Shown: positions 45,029 through 52,919 of the stretch, in pieces
How the letters are laid out: every line of letters begins with the position of its first letter
How positions within the stretch are numbered: the first letter of the stretch is position 1
Assembly: GCF_900566075.1 (NCBI RefSeq)
Contig: NZ_UPHU01000001.1
Coordinates: 4,712,325 to 4,776,324, forward strand
Length of the DNA stretch: 64,000 nucleotides
Direction: 5' to 3'
From: Mycobacterium pseudokansasii
Lineage (GTDB): Bacteria > Actinomycetota > Actinomycetes > Mycobacteriales > Mycobacteriaceae
Made by a program: the position numbers and the translations under genes
The notes under the pieces: model-generated
What the model was told of the DNA's origin: nothing
The model's input: only the letters and a program-made list of their open reading frames with translations
The model's database searches: none

Positions 45029-45931
45029 CTACATCGCGCCTAAGCCGCGACGGCCGCGGAAGCTGCCGCGTTTCGCGTCGATCACCTCGATGGTGAAGCC
45101 GTGGCGGGTCAGCCGTTGCTGGAATAGCTCTGCGCTCACCTGACTGCGCAGCCTCGTACCGGTCTCGCGGGAAAACACCCTGGCCTGCGGAAGGATGATG
45201 GCCGGTGTCGCGTCGCCGGCAGGGGTGAACCGGATCGTCGTTCCGTCGGCGGTGACGGCCGCATAGTCGTATTCGAGCAGCTGGCCCCACCCGCGCGGGC
45301 CGCGGACTGAAATCGAGGCATCGGGTTCCACCCGAAACTCGCTTCCCCGTTTGACGAGCGGAACGAGATTCCACCAGAGGAGCAGAAGACCCGGCACGAC
45401 CAGGACAAACAGGGCGTAGGCATGGGTATGTTCCAGGTGGGCGTCATAGGACCAGCCGCTGAGCGCTTCGGATGTCCAGCCCGCAACGAAGGTCCCCATG
45501 TCGGCCAGCACGTTGTGGACGGTCGCGCGACCGGTGGACAGGTCGTAGCCGATTGCGCCGATGGCGCCAATGCCGCCAACCGTGAGGGCCACAGCGATCA
45601 ACACCAGCGCCCAGTTCGTCCGGGAAACAAAAGTCCCGTGCACGTCGGCCGCCACGTCCATCGCGACCAGGGGCCCGCCCAGCGGCTTGGCCAGGCACCA
45701 GACGCTGATGCCGATCGCCGTAGCTAACGCCACCAACTCCAGCGGACCGAAGAATTCGCGGTCGGAGTGGGCGATCGCCAGGCCCAGGAAGGTTAGCCAG
45801 GCCACCCATCGCAGCGCACGTTGCCAACCGGCGACGCGCCTCGCCGGGGTCGATCCATCCTCCCCCGTGTCGGGCATGTCGTCGTCGATCTCGTCCGGTT
45901 GGTACCCGTCACATGGCTCCTGGTCGGCCAT
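45029..45931 (-). CDS. membrane protein, Rv1140-like
   Basis: A 300-residue protein. It has an acidic N-terminus, then about four hydrophobic segments (WVAWLTFLGLAIA, LELVALATAIGISVWCLA, WALVLIAVALTVGGIGAIG, YALFVLVVPGLLLLWW). A ~110-residue soluble C-terminal domain follows (FRVEPDASISVRGPRGWGQ...), which is probably cytosolic. The family is unknown. It is divergent from the type III PKS operon, as Rv1140 is relative to the Rv1138c-Rv1139c genes in M. tuberculosis. Confidence 0.78.
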   Translation of the reverse strand: MADQEPCDGYQPDEIDDDMPDTGEDGSTPARRVAGWQRALRWVAWLTFLGLAIAHSDREFFGPLELVALATAIGISVWCLAKPLGGPLVAMDVAADVHGTFVSRTNWALVLIAVALTVGGIGAIGAIGYDLSTGRATVHNVLADMGTFVAGWTSEALSGWSYDAHLEHTHAYALFVLVVPGLLLLWWNLVPLVKRGSEFRVEPDASISVRGPRGWGQLLEYDYAAVTADGTTIRFTPAGDATPAIILPQARVFSRETGTRLRSQVSAELFQQRLTRHGFTIEVIDAKRGSFRGRRGLGAM

Positions 45932-46247
45932 CCGGGGATCGTAGCGTCAGCGCGGATTGGCGGCAGGCTATCGCTGCCCGGCGGCTGGTCCTGCTGCACC
46001 GGGAAGGCAACTGGCGGCGCGGCAGGGGCAGTAATGCGGGGCGGCGGCGCTCCTGGTGGCGCCGGCGCACCGGATGGGCTAGCCGGTCTTGACCCCTTGG
46101 GCATCGCTGCAGGTCGGCCCTCTTATTTTGCGAACTCTGAACCGATCCGGCGGTGGCGCCGTGACTCCCCACATGAATACATTCACAGGGGGTAGGCCGG
46201 CGTGCCTCGGTGCGCAGGCGCCGGCGGCCGATCGGACATCGACGACA
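45932..46247. promoter_or_regulatory. divergent intergenic region upstream of the type III PKS
   Basis: It separates the Rv1140-like gene from the PKS operon. In-frame ATG codons at 46089 and 46173 could extend the PKS, but they add residues unlike the family. No clear promoter boxes were recognised. A Pro/Ala-rich minus-strand frame here has no support as a gene. Confidence 0.4.
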
Positions 46248-47291
46248 ATGAGCCCGTCGGTAGCAGGCGTGGCGGTGACATTCCCACAACACCGCTACAG
46301 CCAGGACGAAACCATCGGTGCGCTGACGACGTTTGCCGGCCCGGAGTTTCGCCGGTTCGCCAACAGCAGCGGGGTCACCGCACGCCATACCGCGCTGCCG
46401 TTGTCTCGCTACGGCCATCTGAGCGGCTTCACCGAAGCAAACGACGCCTGGGTCGACGTCGCCCTCGACCTGGGTGAGCAGGCATTGCTGGCGGCGCTCG
46501 ATGACGCAAGGGTCAAGCCCGCGGATGTCGATGTCATCTTTTCGACGACGGTGACCGGGCTGGCCGTGCCGACCCTGGAAGCGCGGTTGGCCGCCCGGGT
46601 CGGGCTGCGCCAGGACGTCAAACGCATTCCGCTGTTCGGGTTGGGCTGCGTGGCCGGCGCCGCCGGGGTAGCGCGGGTGCATGATTATCTGCGGGGCTTC
46701 CCCAACCAGGTCGCCGCGCTGCTGGCGGTGGAACTATGCTCGCTGACCGTTCAGCGTGACGACCACTCGGTGGCCAATCTCGTCGCGTCCAGCCTGTTCG
46801 GTGACGGCGCCGCCGCAGTCGTCGCCACCGGAGCCGAGCTGGCTTCCGGATTGCGGGCCGGGCCCAGGCTACTGGCCAGCCGCAGCCGCACCTATCCCGA
46901 CACCGAGGACGTACTGGGCTGGGAGATCGGCAGTGACGGGTTCCGGATCGTGTTGTCGGTCGAGGTGGCGACCGTCGTGGAGAAATTCGTGGCGGACGAT
47001 ATCCGCAATTTCCTGGGTGACCATGGGCTGACCACCGCCGACGTGTCGACGTGGGTGCTGCACGCGGCCGGACCCAGGGTCATCGACGCCGTCGAGAATG
47101 CGCTCGAACTACCCGGTCACGCCCTGGATCGCACCCGAGACTCATTGCGCGACAATGGCAACCTGTCGTCGGTGTCGGTGCTGGACGTGCTTAGGGCCAC
47201 CATGGCCGATCCGCCGCCGTCGGGATCGTTTGGGATCATGATCGCCATGGGCCCGGGTTTCTCTTCCGAATTCGTACTGCTGGGCTGGTAG
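46248..47291 (+). CDS. type III polyketide synthase (chalcone synthase-like)
   Basis: A 347-residue thiolase-fold synthase that extends an acyl starter with malonyl-CoA. The catalytic triad is visible: C134 in LFGLGCVAGAAG, H272 in TWVLHAAGP and N305 in RDNGNLSSVS. The C-terminal GFSSEFVLLGW is the usual strand of the family. ATG at 46248 gives the normal size. An ICMT-type methyltransferase and a FAD monooxygenase follow at once, the set known from phenolic-lipid and quinone pathways (srsABC type). The likely product is an alkyl-resorcinol or pyrone that is methylated and oxidised to a quinone. Confidence 0.92.
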   Translation: MSPSVAGVAVTFPQHRYSQDETIGALTTFAGPEFRRFANSSGVTARHTALPLSRYGHLSGFTEANDAWVDVALDLGEQALLAALDDARVKPADVDVIFSTTVTGLAVPTLEARLAARVGLRQDVKRIPLFGLGCVAGAAGVARVHDYLRGFPNQVAALLAVELCSLTVQRDDHSVANLVASSLFGDGAAAVVATGAELASGLRAGPRLLASRSRTYPDTEDVLGWEIGSDGFRIVLSVEVATVVEKFVADDIRNFLGDHGLTTADVSTWVLHAAGPRVIDAVENALELPGHALDRTRDSLRDNGNLSSVSVLDVLRATMADPPPSGSFGIMIAMGPGFSSEFVLLGW

Positions 47292-47294
47292 GCG

Positions 47295-47795
47295 ATGTAC
47301 TACCTGCTGATCCTGGCCGTCGGCGTGGAACGGCTGGCGGAGCTGATCGTCGCCAGGCGCAATGCGCGCTGGTCTTTCGCCCAGGGCGGCAAGGAGTTCG
47401 GTCGTCCGCACTACGTGGCGATGGTCATTCTGCACACCGCGCTGCTGCTCGGCTGCGTGATCGAACCCTGGGCACTGCACCGGCCGTTCATTCCCTGGCT
47501 GGGCTGGCCGATGGTGGGCGTGCTGCTGCTGAGCCAGGGGCTGCGCTGGTGGTGCGTCAAGTCGCTGGGACGGCGCTGGAACACCCGGGTCATCGTGTTG
47601 CCGCACGAGCCGTTGGTGCGACGCGGGCCCTACCGGCTGATGCACCACCCCAACTATGTTGCAGTGGTGGCCGAAGGGTTCGCGCTGCCGATGGTGCACA
47701 CCGCATGGGTGACCGCGCTCGGCTTCACGGTGGCCAACGCCATGTTGTTGACGGTGCGCCTGCGGGTGGAGAACTCCGTGTTGGGTTATTCATGA
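47295..47795 (+). CDS. ICMT-type integral membrane methyltransferase, Rv1139c-like
   Basis: A 166-residue membrane methyltransferase. It has hydrophobic segments (MYYLLILAVGVERLAELIV, MVILHTALLLGCVIEPWAL) and the SAM-binding signature VRRGPYRLMHHPNYVAVVAEG, as in isoprenylcysteine carboxyl methyltransferases. Relatives in type III PKS operons O-methylate phenolic lipids. It starts 3 bp after the PKS stop and overlaps the next gene (ATGA), so it clearly belongs to one operon. Confidence 0.88.
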   Translation: MYYLLILAVGVERLAELIVARRNARWSFAQGGKEFGRPHYVAMVILHTALLLGCVIEPWALHRPFIPWLGWPMVGVLLLSQGLRWWCVKSLGRRWNTRVIVLPHEPLVRRGPYRLMHHPNYVAVVAEGFALPMVHTAWVTALGFTVANAMLLTVRLRVENSVLGYS

Positions 47796-48805
47796 CTTAC
47801 GACACCGACCTGCTGATCGTCGGCGGCGGCCCGGGAGGTCTCGCCACGGCATTACACGCACGCAGGCATGGACTTTCGGTCATCGTCGCCGATCCCCGGG
47901 AGAGCCCGATCGACAAGGCCTGCGGCGAGGGACTGATGCCCGGCGGTCTGGCCGAGCTCGCAGCACTCGACGTCGACCCGGCCGGCATGCCGTTTTACGG
48001 CATCGCCTACGTCAGCGAACACCGCCGTGCCGAGGCGCGGTTCCGCAGCGGCCCGGGCCGGGGCGTGCGGCGCACCACCCTGCACGCGGCGCTGGCGGCC
48101 CGGGCCAAAGAGCAAGACACCGAATGGATTCGGACGCGAGTGACCAGCGTCGCGCAGGACGCCGATGGCGTGACGGCCGCCGGCGTGCGCGCGAGGTGGT
48201 TGGTGGCGGCCGATGGGCTGCATTCGACCGTCCGGCGCGCCGTCGGCATCACGGCGACGGCGGGAACCCCGCGGCGCTACGGGGTGCGCTGGCATTACCG
48301 GGTACCGGTGTGGTCGGAGTTCGTCGAGGTGCACTGGTCGCGGTGGGGTGAGGCGTACGTGACGCCGGTGGAACCGGACCTGGTGGGCGTGGCGATCCTG
48401 TCCCGGCAGCGGCCCGAGCTGTCCTGGTTTCCCTGGCTTTCCCATCATTTGCGCGACGCCGAACCCGGGCGCGCGCGCGGCTGCGGTCCACTGCGGCAAG
48501 TGGTGTCCCGCCGCGTTGCCGGGCGGGTGCTGTTGGTGGGCGACGCGGCCGGCTACGAAGACGCCCTGACCGGTGAGGGCATCAGCCTTGCCGTCAAGCA
48601 GGCGGCCGCGGCCGTGCGGGCCATCGTCGACGACGCGCCGGCGTCATATGAGGCCGCCTGGCATCGCGTTACCCGCAATTACCGGTGGCTGACCCGGGGC
48701 TTGGTGCTGGCCAGTACGCCGCACGCGGCGCGGCGGGCCATCGTGCCGGCGGGTGCGCTGTTGCCTTCGGTTTTCGAGCGGGCGGTCAACACGCTGGCGC
48801 GTTAA
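47792..48805 (+). CDS. FAD-dependent monooxygenase, Rv1138c-like
   Basis: A 337-residue flavoprotein of the PHBH/geranylgeranyl-reductase superfamily. It has the dinucleotide fold LLIVGGGPGGLATALHARRHG, CGEGLMPGGL, ARWLVAADGLHSTVRR and GDAAGYEDALTGEGI. In srsABC-type operons the equivalent enzyme hydroxylates the phenolic ring, which leads to a quinone. ATG at 47792 overlaps the methyltransferase stop. It ends overlapping, tail to tail, with the enoyl-CoA hydratase at 48802. Confidence 0.88.
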   Translation: MTYDTDLLIVGGGPGGLATALHARRHGLSVIVADPRESPIDKACGEGLMPGGLAELAALDVDPAGMPFYGIAYVSEHRRAEARFRSGPGRGVRRTTLHAALAARAKEQDTEWIRTRVTSVAQDADGVTAAGVRARWLVAADGLHSTVRRAVGITATAGTPRRYGVRWHYRVPVWSEFVEVHWSRWGEAYVTPVEPDLVGVAILSRQRPELSWFPWLSHHLRDAEPGRARGCGPLRQVVSRRVAGRVLLVGDAAGYEDALTGEGISLAVKQAAAAVRAIVDDAPASYEAAWHRVTRNYRWLTRGLVLASTPHAARRAIVPAGALLPSVFERAVNTLAR

Positions 48806-49605
48806 CGCGCCTTCCAGACCGGCTCGCGCTTCTCGGCGAACGCCACGGGCCCTTCCCGGGCGTCCTCGGACCGGATCAGCGTCCTCATCTCGCGCATGGT
48901 GCGCTCCCAGCCCACTTCCTCGTCGGCAATGACGCCGTCGTCCACCCCGTAGGCGATGCGCTTGCTGGCCTGCACCGACAACGGCGCGTTGCCGGTCACC
49001 CGGGCGGCCAGCTCCAGCGCAGCGTCCAGCACCGAGCCCTCCGTGACGACCCGGTTGATCAGACCCCAGTCATGAGCGTCGGATGCCGTGATCGGCTCGC
49101 CGGTCAGCAGCAGTTCCATCGCCACCTTGCGCGGCAGCTGGTTCACGATTCGAAAAACACCGCCGGCCGCGGCGATCAGCCCGCGCTTGACCTCCGGCAA
49201 GCCGAACGTGGCCCGCTCGTGGGCCACCACCAGGTCGCTGGCCAGCGCCAACTCGGTGCCGCCGCCCAGTGCGGTGCCGTTGACCGCGGCGATGGTGGGC
49301 TTGTCGATGAAGTGGTGCACGTAACCGGCGAAGCCCCACTCGCCGTGGTCGGGGTGGTAGATGTTTTCCCGGCGGGCGATCGCCTTGAGGTCGGCGCCGG
49401 CGCAAAACGACTTGTCGCCGGCGCCGGTGATCACCACGGCCCGTACCTCGGGATCATGCTGGGCTTTGTCGAGCGCATTGCCCACCCCGACGCTCACGGC
49501 GCCGTTGATGGCATTGCGGGCTTCGGGCCGGTTGATCGTGATGACCATGACGTTGCCGCGGCGCTCGACCAGTACGGCCGGCGTAGCGCCGTCGGCTTCG
49601 GTCAC
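48802..49605 (-). CDS. enoyl-CoA hydratase (crotonase)
   Basis: A 267-residue crotonase. It has VITINRPEARNAIN and the oxyanion motif KSFCAGADLKAIARRE. Catalytic Glu candidates lie in NGTALGGGTELALA and FGLPEVKRGLIAAAGG. GTG at 49605 overlaps the thiolase stop, so the two form an operon. M. tuberculosis appears to keep only a short remnant (Rv1136) at this locus. The likely role is fatty or branched acyl-CoA beta-oxidation. Confidence 0.9.
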   Translation of the reverse strand: MTEADGATPAVLVERRGNVMVITINRPEARNAINGAVSVGVGNALDKAQHDPEVRAVVITGAGDKSFCAGADLKAIARRENIYHPDHGEWGFAGYVHHFIDKPTIAAVNGTALGGGTELALASDLVVAHERATFGLPEVKRGLIAAAGGVFRIVNQLPRKVAMELLLTGEPITASDAHDWGLINRVVTEGSVLDAALELAARVTGNAPLSVQASKRIAYGVDDGVIADEEVGWERTMREMRTLIRSEDAREGPVAFAEKREPVWKAR

Positions 49606-50750
49606 AACAGCTCCAGGATGGTGGCGTTGGCCTGACCGCCGCCCTCGCACATCGTCTGCAGTCCGTAGCGAATTCCCTTGTCCCGCATGTGATATAGCAG
49701 GGTAGTCATCAGCCGTGCACCCGAGCCGCCCAGCGGGTGGCCGAGCGCGATCGCGCCGCCGTTGGGGTTGAGCTTCTTCTCATCGGCGCCGATGTCGCGC
49801 AGCCAGGCCAGGGGTACCGGGGCGAACGCCTCGTTGACCTCGTATGCCCCGATGTCGCCGATGGACAGCCCGGAGCGTTTCAGCACCTTCTGGGTGGCCG
49901 GAATGGGCGCGGTCAGCATGATCACCGGGTCTGCCCCGGCCAACGCCACCGAGTGCACCTTGGCGATCGGCTTGCGCCCCAGCGACTTTGCCTTCTCCGC
50001 GGACATGAACAGCAGCGCGGCCGAGCCGTCGGAGATCTGCGAGGAGTTGCCCGCGTGGATCACGCCGTCTTCCTTGAACGCCGGCTTCAGTGACGCCATC
50101 TTCTCCATCGGGGTACCGCGGCGGATGCCTTCGTCCTTGAGGACGGCACTGCCGTCCTGGTCCTTGATGCCGACGATCTGGTCGTCGAAGGCACCGGAAT
50201 CCTGTGCGGCCGCGGCCTTTTCGTGCGAACCCAGAGAGAACTCGTCGAGCGCGAGGCGGTCCAGGCCCCACCGTTGCGCGATCATCTCGGCGCCGATGCC
50301 CTGGTTGGGGATCACGCCGTCGTAGCGGTCCAGGAAGGTCCTGGGATAGGGCCGTCCACCGTTGGCCAGGGACGAGCCCATCGGGGTTCGCGACATCGAC
50401 TCCACCCCGCCGGCGACGACGACGTCGTAGTGACCGGCCACCACGCCGGCCGCCGCGAAGTGCACCGACTGCTGACTCGACCCGCACTGGCGGTCCACGG
50501 TCACCCCGGGAACCGTCTCGGGCCAGCCGGCCGCCAGCAGTGCGGTACGCGCGATGTCGAGGGCCTGCTCGCCGGCCTGCATGACGCAGCCCCAGATGAC
50601 GTCATCGACCAGCTCGGGGTCGATGCCGGCCTTGTGGACCAGCCCATTGAGCACCTGGGCGGACAGGTCGGCCGGGTGCACCCCGGACAGCCCGCCGTTG
50701 CGCTTGCCGATGGGGGAACGTAGCGCCTCGACGATGACGGCTTCAGCCAT
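49602..50750 (-). CDS. acetyl-CoA acyltransferase (thiolase, FadA-like)
   Basis: A 382-residue thiolase II/I-type enzyme. The nucleophile is C89 in VDRQCGSSQQSVH. The His is in GHPLGGSGARL and the second Cys in MCEGGGQANA. ATG at 50750, with AGGAGA upstream. A palindrome at 50783 is a candidate operator. M. tuberculosis has only the short Rv1135A near this position, so the intact pair here may be ancestral. Confidence 0.92.
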   Translation of the reverse strand: MAEAVIVEALRSPIGKRNGGLSGVHPADLSAQVLNGLVHKAGIDPELVDDVIWGCVMQAGEQALDIARTALLAAGWPETVPGVTVDRQCGSSQQSVHFAAAGVVAGHYDVVVAGGVESMSRTPMGSSLANGGRPYPRTFLDRYDGVIPNQGIGAEMIAQRWGLDRLALDEFSLGSHEKAAAAQDSGAFDDQIVGIKDQDGSAVLKDEGIRRGTPMEKMASLKPAFKEDGVIHAGNSSQISDGSAALLFMSAEKAKSLGRKPIAKVHSVALAGADPVIMLTAPIPATQKVLKRSGLSIGDIGAYEVNEAFAPVPLAWLRDIGADEKKLNPNGGAIALGHPLGGSGARLMTTLLYHMRDKGIRYGLQTMCEGGGQANATILELL

Positions 50751-50782
50751 GGGTATGTCTCCTTTGACAGAGTGATTCTGAG

Positions 50783-50801
50783 TACATTGTTAACCAATGT
50801 A
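50783..50801. promoter_or_regulatory. perfect palindrome upstream of the thiolase gene
   Basis: TACATTG-TTAAC-CAATGTA has seven-base perfect arms and a 5-bp spacer, centred 42 bp upstream of the thiolase start. This size and symmetry fit a TetR-type repressor site in fatty-acid or steroid operons. The regulator is not identifiable. Confidence 0.6.
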
Positions 50802-50833
50802 ATCGGCAGGTGGGGGCAGGGTGGTAAACGCCC

Positions 50834-51277
50834 TTAGGCCGGCGCCTCCAGCACCGCCTTGAGCCGGGCCAGATCCTTCGCGTTGTCCCGCTTCATCGCC
50901 TTGGCCAATACGGGCGCCGCGATCCCGGAGAACCCGGACGGCTCACCGCGGTTGCGCAGGGCCATCTTGGTCGTACCGTGCGGGCCGTCTTCCCACAGGT
51001 AGGTCGTCTCCATGGGAAAAGGCCCTTCCGCGATGCGCATCACGAACCTGCTGCCCGGCTGCAGGGCGACCACCTCGTAGGTGTAACTCAACGAACGCCC
51101 GAGAAACCTTGCGGTGAAGGCGAATTGCGAGCCGATCGACAGCGGTTTTGGCGTCTTCCATTGCACCGACGTGATATTGACGTACCAGGCGGTGGCGTTG
51201 TCCGGGTCGCACGCATAGGCGGCCAGGTCGCTGCGTGGCCGGGCGATCAGGATCTCGCTTGTCACGTCAACTTTCAT
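50834..51277 (-). CDS. SRPBCC (START-like) family protein
   Basis: A 147-residue protein of the polyketide-cyclase/START-like fold. It starts MKVDVTSEILIARPRSDLAA and has AYACDPDNATAWYVNI and a C-terminal helix (RDNAKDLARLKAVLE). It would bind a hydrophobic ligand. ATG at 51277 overlaps the sigma-factor stop (ATGA). It is third in the DGPF-ECF42-SRPBCC operon. Confidence 0.82.
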   Translation of the reverse strand: MKVDVTSEILIARPRSDLAAYACDPDNATAWYVNITSVQWKTPKPLSIGSQFAFTARFLGRSLSYTYEVVALQPGSRFVMRIAEGPFPMETTYLWEDGPHGTTKMALRNRGEPSGFSGIAAPVLAKAMKRDNAKDLARLKAVLEAPA

Positions 51278-52500
51278 GTCACTCCTTGTCGCGCAGACCA
51301 TTCGGCAATGCGCCGCTGGCGGTATCGGCGTTCCGGCATGGTGATCGCATCGATCAGTGACAGACGCGTCGCCGCGACCGCCTCGGCGAATTTACCTTGA
51401 CGGGCCAGCAGTTCACCGCGGACGGCATGCCAGCGCTGATCGGGTTCGAGCTCCTCCAGCTCCGCCAAACCCGCTGCGGCGCCGTCGGATTCGGCAACAG
51501 CTACCGCCCGGGCCAACGCGGCGGGCGCACTGGGCTGCACCGACAGCAACAGGTCGTAAAGCCGGACGATCTCGGCCCAGTCGGTAGCAGCATACGACGC
51601 GGCCCGGGCGTGCTCCGCCGCGATCGCGGCCTGCAATTGATAGGGATCGGCGACCGCGCCGGTGCGGCGTAGCGATTCGTCCAGCAGGGCAAGCGCTTCC
51701 GCGATCGCATCGCTGTCCCAGCGCGTGCGGTCCTGTTCGGACAGCGGTACCGGATCGCCGGCGTCGTCGCACCGTGCGGCGCGCCGAGATTCGGTCAGCA
51801 GCAACAGCGCCAGCACCGCCATCGGTGCCGGTTCATCGGGCATCAGCTGGTGCACCAACCGGGCCAGGCGCAGCGCCTCACGGGCACCATCGACGTCGGT
51901 CAGCCGGTCGCCGCCGGCCGCGGTGTGGGCGATCGTGTAGGACGAGTGCACCACCGCGCACACCGCCGCCAGGCGCGCCGGCAGGTCTTCGTCGGCGGGA
52001 ACGCGATAGGGAATGCCGGCCCGCGTGATCTTGGCGCGGGTTCTGGTGAGCCGCTTGGCAATAGCGGCCTCACTGGTCAGCAGCACGGCCGCGATCTGTG
52101 CCGGCGACAGACCGCACAAGGTGCGCAACGCCAGCGTCACCTGAGCCTCAATCCCCAGCGCCGGGTGGCAGCAGGTGAAGATCAGCCGCAGCCGGTCGTC
52201 GGCCACCATGCTGTCGGGCGGCAGGTCGGGGACCGCGAGCTCCATGCTGGCACGCTCCTTCTGGGCCCGGGCGCCCTCGCGGCGCAGCAGGTCGATCGCG
52301 ACCCGGCGCGCGGTCACCGTCAGCCACGCGCGCGGTTGGTCGGGCACGCCGTTGCGGGGCCAGTCCCGCAGCGCGCGCAGCGCCGCTTCCTGCACCGCGT
52401 CCTCGGCGATCTGCAGCGAGCCGACCGCCCGGACGAGGGTCGCCAGGATGCGGGTTCCCTCGATCCGGACGGTTTCGGCGAGTGCCGATTCGGCGGTCAA
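51274..52500 (-). CDS. ECF42-type RNA polymerase sigma factor
   Basis: A ~408-residue sigma factor. Sigma region 2 comprises LATLVRAVGSLQIAEDAVQEAALRAL and PRAWLTVTARRVAIDLLRR; region 4 comprises LRTLCGLSPAQIAAVLL. A long C-terminal helical extension of about 220 residues (DUF6596/TPR-like) follows, the hallmark of ECF42. This group is usually linked to DGPF-domain proteins and lacks a classical anti-sigma factor. TTG at 52500 overlaps the stop of the DGPF gene (TTGA). Confidence 0.85.
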   Translation of the reverse strand: MTAESALAETVRIEGTRILATLVRAVGSLQIAEDAVQEAALRALRDWPRNGVPDQPRAWLTVTARRVAIDLLRREGARAQKERASMELAVPDLPPDSMVADDRLRLIFTCCHPALGIEAQVTLALRTLCGLSPAQIAAVLLTSEAAIAKRLTRTRAKITRAGIPYRVPADEDLPARLAAVCAVVHSSYTIAHTAAGGDRLTDVDGAREALRLARLVHQLMPDEPAPMAVLALLLLTESRRAARCDDAGDPVPLSEQDRTRWDSDAIAEALALLDESLRRTGAVADPYQLQAAIAAEHARAASYAATDWAEIVRLYDLLLSVQPSAPAALARAVAVAESDGAAAGLAELEELEPDQRWHAVRGELLARQGKFAEAVAATRLSLIDAITMPERRYRQRRIAEWSARQGVT

Positions 52501-52844
52501 CCGAATTCGATGATGGGACGCACCTCGACGGCGCCGTCCCATGCGGCGGGTATCTCGGCGGCGATCCGCAGCGCTTCGTCCAGGTCGGCGGCCTCGATGA
52601 GATAGAAGCCGGTCAGCGCTTCCTTGGTCTCGGCATAGGGGCCGTCGCTGGTGACGACGTCACCGCCGCGGGCACCCTTGACGCGCACCGTCGTCGCGGT
52701 GGACGTCGGATACAGCGCTGTGCCACCACGAATCGCAGCGGCGTGCTCCTGGCCGAACTTCATGTATTCGGCCATGTCGGCGGCCTGCTCGGGGGCCGAC
52801 CAGTCCACGTCCCTGGTGTAGGTCAGTGCGGCATACTGCGGCAT
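52497..52844 (-). CDS. DGPF/YCII-domain protein
   Basis: A 115-residue YCII-related protein. The DGPF-type motif is TSDGPYAETKEALTGFYLIE. ATG at 52844 gives MPQYAALTYTRDVD; AGGA lies upstream. In ECF42 systems such proteins are the sigma factor's conserved genomic partner and probably its target or modulator. It is first in the operon. Confidence 0.87.
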   Translation of the reverse strand: MPQYAALTYTRDVDWSAPEQAADMAEYMKFGQEHAAAIRGGTALYPTSTATTVRVKGARGGDVVTSDGPYAETKEALTGFYLIEAADLDEALRIAAEIPAAWDGAVEVRPIIEFG

Positions 52845-52919
52845 GAGATTCCTCCTTGTCCCGATGATCATCCGGGCCCATCCCGGATCTCATCAAGAGG
52901 ACGATCGGGAGAGGCCCGA

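Noticed and set aside
45793..46104. A Pro/Ala-rich minus-strand frame next to the Rv1140-like gene.
   Set aside because: It could be an out-of-frame N-terminal extension, but no homology or start signal supports it.
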